A stretch of 64,000 nt of DNA, from positions 930,001 through 994,000 of the forward strand of contig NZ_CP113059.1 of the NCBI RefSeq assembly GCF_026625705.1, written 5' to 3'. The notes under the pieces were generated by a model, which worked only from the letters and a program-made list of their open reading frames with translations, was not told the origin of the DNA and did not search any database. Of this stretch, positions 1-8,309 are shown in pieces; the stretch's first letter is position 1; every line of letters starts with the position of its first letter. This DNA comes from Pedobacter sp. SL55 (GTDB lineage Bacteria > Bacteroidota > Bacteroidia > Sphingobacteriales > Sphingobacteriaceae). Made by a program: the position numbers and the translations under genes.

Positions 1-303
1 GTAATGGGACACCAACATTGTGGTGCCGTAAAAGGCGCAATAGACGATGTTAAACTAGGAAACATTACCGCTATGTTGACGAAAATAAAGCCGGCCGTAG
101 CCATGAGCCAAGATTTTATCGGACAAAAAACATCAAAGAATGATGAATTTGTAAAACATGTTTCAGAAAACAACATCAAACACGCTATCCAACAAATTCA
201 CGAAAAAAGCCCCATACTTAAAGAAATGGAAAGCAAAGGCGAAATTAAAATTGTTGGTGCCTTTTACAGGTTAACAGACGGCACGCTTGAATTCATCAAA
301 TAA
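1..303 (+). CDS. Carbonic anhydrase, beta class, C-terminal part
   Basis: The last 100 codons of a beta-class carbonic anhydrase, a zinc enzyme interconverting CO2 and bicarbonate. The frame is open from base 1, so the 5' end lies outside the window; the ATG at 4 is internal. GHQHC at the start gives the His and Cys of the H-x2-C half of the zinc site; the C-x-D-x-R half would lie upstream. The end (IVGAFYRLTDGTLEFI) is the usual last strand of the family. The missing N-terminus prevents telling whether it was exported. Confidence 0.85.
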   Translation, partial: VMGHQHCGAVKGAIDDVKLGNITAMLTKIKPAVAMSQDFIGQKTSKNDEFVKHVSENNIKHAIQQIHEKSPILKEMESKGEIKIVGAFYRLTDGTLEFIK

Positions 304-599
304 CAACCGATGCCATGACGCCATAGCTGGTTTAGCGTTTCCCTTCGGATCAGTAAGCCTAAAAGAAAAACCGAAGTGCTCAATTCGCAAAAGAAACATA
401 AAGCTGCTGTGGCTGTCATTTTTTATAAACAAAACATACACTAAATTTTACAACCTGGAGCGCTCTATGCATACATGAGAACATTTAGTCTCCTTTCACT
501 ATACTTAAAAACAGACCGATTTTAATCACTTTTCAACTGCACATGCCATCATTTAGCTCATATTCTTACTAACTTTAGCAAGAATAAATCCAAGGGTAC
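304..599. other. Intergenic region, no gene seen
   Basis: About 300 bases between the carbonic anhydrase and the beta-lactamase. A 63-codon open frame overlaps the carbonic anhydrase end, but its protein looks like translated spacer. No tRNA, hairpin terminator or repeat is visible. A TAACTTTA at about 574-581 resembles the TAnnTTTG -7 element and could belong to the downstream gene, but no matching TTTG is well placed. Confidence 0.5.
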
Positions 600-1358
600 A
601 TGAATACTACTGCGCAATTCTTAATTACCGTCTGTTTGCTTTTTTGCATTGTTAATTGTGGTTCGCAAAAAGTCGAAAGGTTTTTTCCGAAAATTGTCTA
701 CAAAACCAATGATTTAACAGTAACTCAAATTTCAGACAATGCTTTTGAACACACCTCCTACCTCCAAACCAACGATTTTGGAAAGGTTCCCTGCAATGGG
801 CTAATTGCTAAAGATGGCAATGAAACCATTATTTTCGATACACCCACTAACGATAAAGGCGCAGAGGAATTGATCAAGTGGATTACGGAAAAACTAAACT
901 GTAAAATCAATGCGGTTATACCAACTCATTTCCATGATGATTGCTTGGGTGGTTTAAAAGCTTTCCATGAAAATGGTATTCCATCTTACGCCTATTTTAA
1001 AACTATTGCTTTTGCTAAAGCGAAAAACTTTACGGTTCCTCAAAATAGCTTCAACAAATCGCTCAATCTTAAACTGGGCGCAAAGCATGTTACCGTAAAA
1101 TTCTTTGGAGAAGGCCATACTAGAGACAATGTAATAGGTTATTTTCCTAGCGAACAGTTAATGTTTGGCGGCTGCTTAATCAAAGAGATAGATGCCACAA
1201 AAGGCTTTCTCGGCGATGCCAATGTTTCTGCCTGGCCAACAACTGTAGAAAAAATAAGAAAGGAATATCCAAAAGTTCAAATCATTGTTCCGGGCCATGG
1301 CGAACGAGGCGATAAAAAATTGTTGGACTACACCATCCGCTTATTCGAGAAACAGTAA
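600..1358 (+). CDS. Subclass B1 metallo-beta-lactamase, predicted lipoprotein
   Basis: A 252-residue zinc hydrolase expected to open beta-lactam rings. The signal peptide ends in a lipobox (IVNC, Cys20), so the enzyme should be membrane-anchored outside the cytoplasm, as NDM-type enzymes are. The complete B1 zinc set is visible: HFHDD (His110, His112, Asp114), GEGH (His173), GGC (Cys192) and PGHG (His233). Lys195, three residues after the Cys, is the B1 substrate-binding Lys. Cysteine rather than serine or histidine at the second site separates it from subclass B3. It stands alone, without a mobile element or visible regulator, which suggests an intrinsic chromosomal gene. Activity and spectrum cannot be read from sequence. 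Confidence 0.88.
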   Translation: MNTTAQFLITVCLLFCIVNCGSQKVERFFPKIVYKTNDLTVTQISDNAFEHTSYLQTNDFGKVPCNGLIAKDGNETIIFDTPTNDKGAEELIKWITEKLNCKINAVIPTHFHDDCLGGLKAFHENGIPSYAYFKTIAFAKAKNFTVPQNSFNKSLNLKLGAKHVTVKFFGEGHTRDNVIGYFPSEQLMFGGCLIKEIDATKGFLGDANVSAWPTTVEKIRKEYPKVQIIVPGHGERGDKKLLDYTIRLFEKQ

Positions 1359-1367
1359 AACTATTTA

Positions 1368-1817
1368 TTAACTCAGCTTCAACCACTCTTCATAGCTAAT
1401 TACACCTAATTCCAGTTTTCCTTCTCCTTCTAGCATAGCAATAAATTCCAAGTCATGTCCATCGGGATCTTTAAAGTAAATGGCCACTGCCGGCATCCAG
1501 GCAAAAACCATCGGCTTTTCAGTTCCATCTTTTAAAAAATTGTAAGGCTGTAGGCTGCGTTCTTTTAAAAATGCTACCGATTTATTCAGCACATCATCTA
1601 ACTCGCATCTAAAAGCAAAATGACGAATATCTATTTCTTCTTTTGGCTTTTCCCACAAACCTAACATTGCACCTTTGGGCTCGCCAATCCAAAAGAAAGC
1701 TACTCTACGCTCATCATTATAACCGCATTTAATTAACCCCAATACGTTTTTATAAAAATCGATAGACCTTTCTAGATCCTCTACAAAGATGTGCGTTTCA
1801 AATAATCCTTTAATCAT
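1368..1817 (-). CDS. VOC family protein (glyoxalase/bleomycin-resistance fold)
   Basis: A 149-residue protein of the vicinal oxygen chelate superfamily. The start FETHIFVEDLERSIDFYKNVLGL is shown here only in part (ETHIFVEDLERSIDFY) and is the typical first beta-alpha-beta unit; YFKDPDGHDLEFI near residues 115-127 is the matching C-terminal strand with its metal-ligand Glu. Substrate cannot be assigned; members include glyoxalases, dioxygenases and antibiotic-binding proteins. It is convergent with the beta-lactamase, 9 bases between stop codons, and has no obvious operon partner. Confidence 0.8.
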   Translation of the reverse strand: MIKGLFETHIFVEDLERSIDFYKNVLGLIKCGYNDERRVAFFWIGEPKGAMLGLWEKPKEEIDIRHFAFRCELDDVLNKSVAFLKERSLQPYNFLKDGTEKPMVFAWMPAVAIYFKDPDGHDLEFIAMLEGEGKLELGVISYEEWLKLS

Positions 1818-2022
1818 GAAACGAAGTTACATCTAACACCTAGGCTAAGAAAATCACTTCTTTCAATCAGTTTATCAAGAAAATCTATGAATGAAATTTT
1901 GCAATAAAAGAAACGGGGACTTAGCATACCGCCTTGTCCCCGCCATCTAAATTAACGCTCTCAGATATATAAACTCATTCATTGAAACTTTATTATATAT
2001 CGCTTTAAAAAAATCATAAAAA

Positions 2023-2047
2023 AGCCCAAGTATAAAAAACTTGGGCT
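2023..2047 (-). terminator. Rho-independent terminator after the fasciclin gene
   Basis: Perfect 9-bp stem: AGCCCAAGT at 2023-2031 pairs with ACTTGGGCT at 2039-2047 around a 7-base loop. Read on the minus strand it is followed by a T-rich run (TTTTTTATGATTTTTTT), 27 bases after the fasciclin stop codon. Confidence 0.85.
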
Positions 2048-2073
2048 AATCAACTATAACATTAAAACGAAAA

Positions 2074-2646
2074 CTATGGCATTAACACCGCATCAATTAC
2101 ATGGATTACGCCGTTAGATTGGTTTACATCAGCAATGGTAACTTTAGCATCAGCACCTTTTGCATCTCTTACATATAAGTCTTTTCCTTTAGTCCAGAAA
2201 GTTAAGTTACCACCTTCAACAGTTTTCATGGTTGCTTTACCATTTCCTTTCTTAACTGCGGCCCAAACATCCTTTGCACTGTAATTACCTGCTAATACAT
2301 GGTAGGTTAAAATTTTAGTCAACATTGCCTTATTTTCTGGCTTTACTAAAGTTTCTACAGTTCCTTTTGGCAATTTATTAAAAGCAGCATTAGTTGGTGC
2401 AAATACGGTAAATGGCCCGTTAGAAGATAAAGTTTCTACTAAACCTGCTGCTTTTACTGCTGCAACCAAGGTGGTATGGTCTTTAGAGTTTACAGCATTT
2501 TCTACGATGTTTTTAGTTGGGTATATTGCCGCTCCTCCAACCATTACTGTTTTTTGTTTGTTTTGCGCTTGTGCTACGTCTACGCTTGCGAACATTACAC
2601 TTAATGAGCATACGCCCAGTACTACAATTTTTGTTAACTTTTTCAT
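2074..2646 (-). CDS. Secreted fasciclin (FAS1) domain protein
   Basis: A 190-residue exported protein with one FAS1 domain, a fold used in adhesion and surface binding. Residues 1-28 are a signal peptide ending AQAQ with no lipobox. The domain spans about 48-189, with the conserved FTVFAPTNAAF segment and the central YHVLAG (Tyr-His) motif. It is divergent from the sigma/anti-sigma pair and separated from it by a 337-base regulatory region, so control by that sigma factor is plausible but not shown. A ligand cannot be named. Confidence 0.87.
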   Translation of the reverse strand: MKKLTKIVVLGVCSLSVMFASVDVAQAQNKQKTVMVGGAAIYPTKNIVENAVNSKDHTTLVAAVKAAGLVETLSSNGPFTVFAPTNAAFNKLPKGTVETLVKPENKAMLTKILTYHVLAGNYSAKDVWAAVKKGNGKATMKTVEGGNLTFWTKGKDLYVRDAKGADAKVTIADVNQSNGVIHVIDAVLMP

Positions 2647-2983
2647 ACGTTTTTAATTTTGTTTTTAGTTGTGAAATGGAATAGCCAGATTGTATTCTTT
2701 TTTGTTGGTATTTCGGCAATCATGGCTATTTCATAATTTAATTAATTTAATGGTTATGAACCGCTCAAGAGTTTATTTCTAGTTAGAAAAGCCAAGTTCT
2801 CGATGGTTTCATGATTTTTATAACCGCATCTACGAGAATAGATTTATCTCTGGATTTTATTTTTATACTTTTTTTCAAAAAATCTTTTTTTTACGGGAAA
2901 GGAAATCGATACAAAACCAAATGCATATTTAATTGTTTGTGTATCATATATTTTTCTATTTTTGTTTTTAAGCATTTAAATTT
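2647..2983. promoter_or_regulatory. Divergent control region, fasciclin gene / ECF sigma operon
   Basis: A 337-base spacer. It holds an imperfect inverted repeat (about 2677-2692 against 2718-2732, TGGAATAGCCA with TGGCTATTTCA) in the predicted leader of the fasciclin gene, which could fold in mRNA or bind a protein. A promoter for the sigma gene lies at 2936-2964. The middle is AT-rich with no other recognisable signal. Confidence 0.5.
2936..2964 (+). promoter_or_regulatory. Bacteroidota-type promoter for the sigma/anti-sigma operon
   Basis: TTTG at 2936-2939 (-33) and TATTTTTG at 2957-2964 (-7, consensus TAnnTTTG) with 17 bases between them, close to the preferred 19-21. The -7 box ends 19 bases before the TTG start, leaving a very short leader. 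Confidence 0.55.
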
Positions 2984-3535
2984 TTGAACGTCCAGATCAA
3001 GCTATCCGAACAAGAAATTGTCGCTTTGTTATTAAAGCAAGACGAAAAAGGTTTTAATTATTTGTACGATAATTATGCTGGAGCTATATATGGTATCATT
3101 ACCAAAGTAGTAAGCGAAAAGGAATATGCAGATGAAATTATACAAGATGTTTTTGTGAAAATTTGGAAAAACATTGTACAATTTGACCCTGAAAAAGGAC
3201 GTTTATATACGTGGATGATTAACTTAGCAAGAAATACAGCTATAGATTACGTACGTTCTAAAGGCTATCAAAACCAACAAAAAAACCAAACCATTCCAGA
3301 ATTCGTAAATGAAAGCGAGCAGTATGCTACAGCATTAAATGTTGACCATATTGGAATGAAAGATATATTAGCTCAATTAAAGTCTGATTGGCGAGAATTG
3401 ATTGAATTAGCCTACTTTAAGGGATATACGCAGCAAGAAATTGCCGAAAGGCTTGATATCCCTATTGGCACAATTAAAACTAGAACCAGAAATGCGTTAA
3501 TTGAGTTGAAAAGATTGTTAAAAGACTACCGATAA
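2984..3535 (+). CDS. ECF-type RNA polymerase sigma factor
   Basis: A 183-residue sigma-70 family factor of the extracytoplasmic-function group. Region 2 spans about 28-95, with ADEIIQDVFVKIWKN as the -10-recognising helix. Region 4 spans about 127-180, with the helix-turn-helix YTQQEIAERLDIPIGTIKTR. The start must be the TTG at 2984: an in-frame TAA lies at 2969-2971 and no ATG lies between. Its partner anti-sigma follows in the same frame three bases after the stop. The pair probably responds to an envelope signal. Candidate targets are itself and the divergent fasciclin gene, by inference from position only. Confidence 0.87.
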   Translation: MNVQIKLSEQEIVALLLKQDEKGFNYLYDNYAGAIYGIITKVVSEKEYADEIIQDVFVKIWKNIVQFDPEKGRLYTWMINLARNTAIDYVRSKGYQNQQKNQTIPEFVNESEQYATALNVDHIGMKDILAQLKSDWRELIELAYFKGYTQQEIAERLDIPIGTIKTRTRNALIELKRLLKDYR

Positions 3536-3538
3536 GAA

Positions 3539-4354
3539 TTGGATATTAAAGAATACATATCGTCAGGAATTATAGAGGCCTATGTAATGGGATTTGCTTC
3601 TGAGGAAGAAATCAGCATTTTGGATTGTGTTAGAAAAAACAATCCAGAAGTACAGCAGGCCATTATAGATGCGCAAGAAACCTTAGAGGATTTTGCCACT
3701 AGGGAGGCTATTGCCCCACCACCGGCATTAAAATCTGCGATATGGGCTAAAATTTCAGACGAAAATCGAGAACAGCCAATTACTGCAACACAACAACCAG
3801 AAACAATTGCCACACCTCTTTATCCAACACAAAGTATAGATAATAGCAAAGCAACCTTAAAATGGTTTGCCGCTGCGGCAAGTGTTCTATTGGTAGCTAG
3901 CATTTCTCTTAACTTTTACCTAAACCACAATAAAAATAGCATCAATGCTCAATTAGCAGCATTGTCTCAAAATCAAAAAACAACCGATTTAGCTTACCAA
4001 AACCTGAAAAGCAAATGGGATATGGCAAGTAACCCTGGCGTTAGAACAATTCCACTACTTGGTGTAGAAAAACACCCAGATATGAAAGCCATGGTATATT
4101 TTGAGCAAAATTCTAATGCTGTCTACCTTACTTTAGAGAATTTGCCAATGGCTCCTAAAGATCAACAATATCAATTATGGGCAATTGTAGAAGGTAAACC
4201 GGTAAGTTTGGGCGTATACGATCAAAACTCTGAAAAAGCAATGCAACAAATGATTGCCGTAAGTGCAGCGCAAGCTTTCGCAATTACATTAGAGAAACGT
4301 GGCGGAGTAGCCTCTCCTACTATGGAGAATATGTACGTGATGGGCAAAGTTTAG
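3539..4354 (+). CDS. Anti-sigma factor, RskA-like, single-pass membrane protein
   Basis: A 271-residue partner of the upstream sigma factor. The N-terminal cytoplasmic part (DIKEYISSGIIEAYVMG) is the zinc-finger-less anti-sigma start common in this phylum. One transmembrane helix lies at about 104-124. The outer C-terminal half matches the anti-sigma-K domain (QQYQLWAIVEGKPVSLG). The start is TTG at 3539, right after the sigma stop in the same frame; a later Met at residue 17 would cut into the conserved start. It presumably holds the sigma factor at the membrane until signalled. Confidence 0.82.
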   Translation: MDIKEYISSGIIEAYVMGFASEEEISILDCVRKNNPEVQQAIIDAQETLEDFATREAIAPPPALKSAIWAKISDENREQPITATQQPETIATPLYPTQSIDNSKATLKWFAAAASVLLVASISLNFYLNHNKNSINAQLAALSQNQKTTDLAYQNLKSKWDMASNPGVRTIPLLGVEKHPDMKAMVYFEQNSNAVYLTLENLPMAPKDQQYQLWAIVEGKPVSLGVYDQNSEKAMQQMIAVSAAQAFAITLEKRGGVASPTMENMYVMGKV

Positions 4355-4358
4355 CCTT

Positions 4359-5075
4359 TTATTTAGCGAAAGCCCATTCCAAAAATTTAGGAAAAGCCTT
4401 CCCCCATGTAGGCACATCATGCTTCCCTCCAACCATTTCGTAATAAAAAATATCCGACGGACGTTGATAGCCCTTTTTTAGCAGTTCTTTAACTACATCA
4501 ACTGTATCGTCAATAGAATCGATAATAAAGTTTTGGTTGCGGTCCGCTTTTTCATCGTCAGTACCAGTCATTAGCCAAAACTTGAGTGCTGGCTTTGCCG
4601 AACTTTCTTTCAGCATTTCATGTAGAATACGATCGTCATCAGTGTAACCATCGCTCAAATCTTTTTTACGCCACCAAAACGAGCCAGAAAAAACACCAAC
4701 CAAATCAAAAACAGTGCTATGGTGCCAAGCAATATCAAAGGCCGTTAAGCCACCTAGCGAGAAACCAGCAAAAGCCTTCTTACCGCTAATATTAACGTTC
4801 ACTTCCTTATCAATAAAAGGCAATAGCTCTTCAACAATAAAACTGGTATACAAATGCGCCTTGCTGCCCCTGTTCTTAAAGTCGGGCCGGTTAGCTATGC
4901 CATATTCTTGTAAACGTTCTTGGCCAGCACTAATTCCAACAGCTACTGTAGGTTCAATCTTCCACTTTTCGTATAACGATGAAAGCGATTGATCTAAACC
5001 CATTTGAGCCAAATCTTGCCCATCATTTACTAATAAGAGGTTTACTTTTTCGTTCCCCAATAAATTATCAGGCAC
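4359..5075 (-). CDS. Esterase D/Fes-type alpha/beta hydrolase, start uncertain
   Basis: A 238-residue serine hydrolase of the putative-esterase family. The nucleophile elbow is AGFSLGG and the catalytic His is in GGKHDVPTWGKAF near the C-terminus. The given start is a GTG at 5075, but the open frame continues upstream to a TGA at 5157-5159 and encodes family-like sequence (TTYQIKSKF, then RNVDIDIYVPDN). That upstream part has no ATG, GTG or TTG, so the true start is a rare codon such as ATT at 5148-5150, or was lost through an indel. It is divergent from a second hydrolase. Substrate unknown. Confidence 0.75.
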   Translation of the reverse strand: MPDNLLGNEKVNLLLVNDGQDLAQMGLDQSLSSLYEKWKIEPTVAVGISAGQERLQEYGIANRPDFKNRGSKAHLYTSFIVEELLPFIDKEVNVNISGKKAFAGFSLGGLTAFDIAWHHSTVFDLVGVFSGSFWWRKKDLSDGYTDDDRILHEMLKESSAKPALKFWLMTGTDDEKADRNQNFIIDSIDDTVDVVKELLKKGYQRPSDIFYYEMVGGKHDVPTWGKAFPKFLEWAFAK

Positions 5076-5316
5076 ATATATGTCTATATCAACATTACGT
5101 TGAAGAAATTTCGATTTTATTTGATAGGTAGTTTTGATAACAGATGCAATAAGGTTTCAGAAGAAAAAAACACTTCTCTCCAATTCTGTTGCAAAGTTAC
5201 CATTATCCTAAAAAACAGGCAACCCTCTATTGCATTTAAGCGGCAAAAAATATTTCTCAGATATTTTTGTTGTTGATAATGATTTACTTATCTTAAGTCG
5301 TCTAAACATTATACCC

Positions 5317-6021
5317 ATGATAGAAGAATTACACAAATGGCATAGTCCCAATTTAAATAAAGAGATAGAAACCCTCGTCTTCGGTCATAGTGGCCACCCA
5401 ATTATCCTATTTCCAACAAGTATGGGCCGTTACTATGAAAACAAGGATTTCAAATTAATCGATTCGGTACAAAATTTCATTAACGAAGGCAAAATTAGGA
5501 TTTATTGCCCCGATAGTATCGATTCTTTGAGCTGGTACAACAAGCATATCCATCCGGCAGAGCGGGTAAAAAACCACATTTGGTACGATAAATTTTTATT
5601 AGAAGAGCTGCTGCCTCTAGCAAAAAGCCAAACCGGCAAAGAAAAGGTAATTACTGCAGGCTGTAGCTTTGGCGGTTACCATGCGGCTAATTTCGCCTTT
5701 CGCCACCCTTGGGCAGTTAGCCACCTGTTTAGCCTAAGTGGCGCTTTTGATATTACTGGACAATTAGATGGATTTTACAACGATGAGGTGTACTTTAACA
5801 ACCCTGTAGACTACCTACCTAACAACATTAATCCCGAACTTTGGCAAATGAAAATAGTACTGGGCACAGCCGATAGAGATATCTGTAGACCCGACAACGA
5901 GCGCATGTCTGGCATTTTACACCAAAAAGGTATACAGCATTGGCTGGATATTAGACCAAATGCCGACCACGACTGGCCAGTATGGCGAGATATGTTCCCA
6001 GAATACATTTATCAATTATAA
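5317..6021 (+). CDS. Alpha/beta hydrolase of the amidoligase cluster
   Basis: A 234-residue putative esterase/peptidase, first gene of the cluster that continues to 10565. AGCSFGGYHA is the nucleophile elbow (Ser in GxSxG context) and DHDWPVW near the C-terminus supplies the catalytic His. I chose the ATG at 5317, since upstream codons back to a TTG at 5230 are spacer-like. There is no signal peptide, so it should be cytosolic. Its place before two ligases and an amidotransferase suggests that it trims or releases the cluster's product. That role is inference. Confidence 0.75.
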   Translation: MIEELHKWHSPNLNKEIETLVFGHSGHPIILFPTSMGRYYENKDFKLIDSVQNFINEGKIRIYCPDSIDSLSWYNKHIHPAERVKNHIWYDKFLLEELLPLAKSQTGKEKVITAGCSFGGYHAANFAFRHPWAVSHLFSLSGAFDITGQLDGFYNDEVYFNNPVDYLPNNINPELWQMKIVLGTADRDICRPDNERMSGILHQKGIQHWLDIRPNADHDWPVWRDMFPEYIYQL

Positions 6022-6121
6022 AGTGGTCAGGTATCAGTAAGCGTACTAAAACAATTAACCAAATACACAGTTAAACAGTTAACCCACATTTCAAATACTT
6101 AACAAAAAACATATAACCCCA

Positions 6122-7185
6122 ATGAAGAAAATAGGAATTTTATTTGGCCAAGAGCGTTCATTTCCGCAAGCGTTTATAGACAGAGTTAACCAAAAAGCAG
6201 TAAAAGGAATTACTGCAGAGTTTGTTAAAATCGACAAAGTTTTTCAGGCCGAAAAACCAGAATATGCTGTAATCATCGATCGTATTTCGCAAGATGTGCC
6301 TTTTTATCGTGCTTACTTAAAAAATGCCGCAATGGGTGGCACAGCGGTAATTAACAACCCTTTTTGGTGGAGCGCCGACGAGAAGTTTTTTAACAATGCA
6401 CTAGCAGAAAATATTGGCGTGCCTGTACCAAAAACAGCTCTAATTCCATCAAGAGAACACCCAGACGATACCAACGAAAACTCGTTTAGCAACTTGGTAA
6501 TGCCCTTTGATTGGGATGCGATATTTGAATACACTGGTTTCCCAGCTTATATGAAACCTTTTGATGGCGGTGGCTGGAAAGAGGTTTACAAACTATGTAG
6601 CAAAGAAGAGTTTTTTGAAAAGCACAGCGAAACCAAACAAACGGTAATGATGCTGCAAGAAGAAATTATTTTTGATGATACTTTAGATGTTATTGCATTG
6701 GCGGCAAGCACGTACGTATTATGCAATACGAGCCACGTAACCCACACCATTTACGCTATGTAGTTGATGGCCCAAAACCAAGTGAAGCACTTTTAAAAAC
6801 CATAGAAGAATATACTTTAAAACTGAACCAATATTTAGGCTACGATTTTAACACCGTAGAATTTGCAGTGCGTAATGGCGTACCTATTGCTATTGATTTT
6901 TGCAACCCAGCACCAGATGCAGGCGTAGAAAGCGTTGGCGCCGAAAACTTTGAGTGGGTGGTAGAAACCGCTGCAAATTATGCTATAGAAAAAGCACTGG
7001 CTCAAGAATTTGGTAAAGACAACCTTACTTGGGGCAGTTATGTAAAATCTGGCGCAACAGGCACTCCGCTTATTGCCAAGGCAACTAAAACAGTTGCAAA
7101 ACCTGCAGCAGCAGCAACAAAAGAAAAACCTGCGGCAAAGCCTAAAGCCACCACCAAAACTGCTGCTAAAAAATCAACCAAATAA
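6122..7185 (+). pseudogene. ATP-grasp ligase (RimK-like) split by a one-base deletion
   Basis: Two overlapping frames (6122-6763 and 6721-7185) encode one ATP-grasp enzyme that would join a carboxylate to an amine using ATP. After GATGAT ending at 6679, adding one T gives GAT TAC TTT AGA TGT and restores a continuous 354-residue protein reading YFRCYCIGGKHVRIMQYEP. MKPFDGGGWKEVY near residue 143 is the nucleotide-binding Lys and glycine-rich loop; VEFAV...AIDFCNP in the second half is the metal-binding region. The last 35 or so residues are rich in Lys, Ala and Pro, like a histone H1 tail. It lies 100 bases after the hydrolase and 19 before the carboxylate-amine ligase. It may be intact in the organism. 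Confidence 0.8.
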
Positions 7186-7204
7186 ATAGCCAAACAAACT
7201 ATCT

Positions 7205-8305
7205 ATGAACGAGTTTACCTTAGGAATTGAAGAAGAATACATGATTGTTGATCCTGTAACACGGGAATTGACTTCTCATGAACAAAAAATTGTAGAAGCG
7301 GCACAAAAAATCCACAAAGACCAAGTAAAAGCCGAAATGCACCAGGCCGTGGTAGAAGTGGGTACTGGAATTTGCAAAAATACCGACCAAGCTCGCCAAG
7401 AAATTACCCAACTGCGCAAAACCGTTGCAGAATTGGCCGGCGAGCAAGGTTTACGCATTGGTGCTGCTGGTACGCATCCGTTCTCGCACTGGGAAAAACA
7501 GTTAATTACCGAGCACCCTCGTTACAACGAAATTGTTAATGAGCTGCAGGAAGCTGCCAGATCTAATCTTATTTTTGGCTTGCACGTTCACGTAGGGTTT
7601 CAATCGCGAGAGCTGGCCATACACATTGCCAACCAAGTGCGTTATTTCTTGCCTCACGTTTTTGCACTTTCTACCAACTCTCCGTTTTGGGAAGGCCGAA
7701 ATACGGGCTACAAATCATTTCGCACTAAGGTTTTTGATAAATTCCCACGTACTGGTATTCCTGATATTTTCAATAGCATCGAAGATTATGATAACTATGT
7801 AAAACTTTTAATTAAGACCAATAGTATCGATAACGCAAAAAAAATATGGTGGGATATTCGTGTGCATCCTTTCTTCGAAACTATTGAATTTAGAGTGTGC
7901 GATTGCCCAATGCTAATTGATGAAACCATGGCTTTTACAGCATTATTTCAAGCGTTATGCGCTAAATTGTATAAGCTACGTTTACAGAATTTGAACTTCA
8001 TTTCTTACAGCAGAGCACTCATTAACGAGAACAAATGGAGAGCCGCCCGTTACGGAATTGATGGAAATTTGATTGATTTTGGCAAAGAAATGGAAGTAAA
8101 TTGTCGAAATTTGGTGCTCGAACTGTTAGATTTTATAGACGATGTAGTAGATGAGTTGGGCAGCAGAAACGAAATTAACTATGTACATCAAATTTTAGCC
8201 AATGGTACAGGTGCCGATAGACAGCTCGCTGTTTTTGAGCAGACCAAAAGCTACGAATCTGTGGTAGATTACATTACCACACAAACATTAATAGGTGCTA
8301 AATAA
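7205..8305 (+). CDS. Carboxylate-amine ligase (GCS2/YbdK family)
   Basis: A 366-residue member of the glutamate-cysteine ligase 2 family, with the glutamine-synthetase-like fold. The N-terminal GIEEEYMIVDP is the family signature with metal-binding glutamates; FGLHVHVGF and RVHPFFETIEFRVCD are further core motifs. These enzymes phosphorylate a carboxylate with ATP and condense it with an amine. The E. coli relative makes gamma-glutamylcysteine weakly, but the substrate here is unknown. It sits between the ATP-grasp gene and the glutamine amidotransferase (4 bases), in one probable transcript. Confidence 0.85.
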   Translation: MNEFTLGIEEEYMIVDPVTRELTSHEQKIVEAAQKIHKDQVKAEMHQAVVEVGTGICKNTDQARQEITQLRKTVAELAGEQGLRIGAAGTHPFSHWEKQLITEHPRYNEIVNELQEAARSNLIFGLHVHVGFQSRELAIHIANQVRYFLPHVFALSTNSPFWEGRNTGYKSFRTKVFDKFPRTGIPDIFNSIEDYDNYVKLLIKTNSIDNAKKIWWDIRVHPFFETIEFRVCDCPMLIDETMAFTALFQALCAKLYKLRLQNLNFISYSRALINENKWRAARYGIDGNLIDFGKEMEVNCRNLVLELLDFIDDVVDELGSRNEINYVHQILANGTGADRQLAVFEQTKSYESVVDYITTQTLIGAK

Positions 8306-8309
8306 AAAA

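Noticed and set aside
287..478. 63-codon open frame after the carbonic anhydrase
   Set aside because: Overlaps the real gene end, and its protein has no coding character or family features.
1914..1942. CGGGGAC ... GTCCCCG inverted repeat as a terminator
   Set aside because: The loop is 15 bases, there is no T-tract on either side, and no gene ends there.
6674..6690. Programmed ribosomal frameshift in the ATP-grasp gene
   Set aside because: No slippery heptamer with a downstream structure, and the same kind of one-base loss is seen in six unrelated genes.
6721..7185. Second ATP-grasp half as an independent small basic protein
   Set aside because: Its upstream in-frame codons already encode conserved ATP-grasp sequence (CIGGKHVRI), so it is the rest of the split gene.
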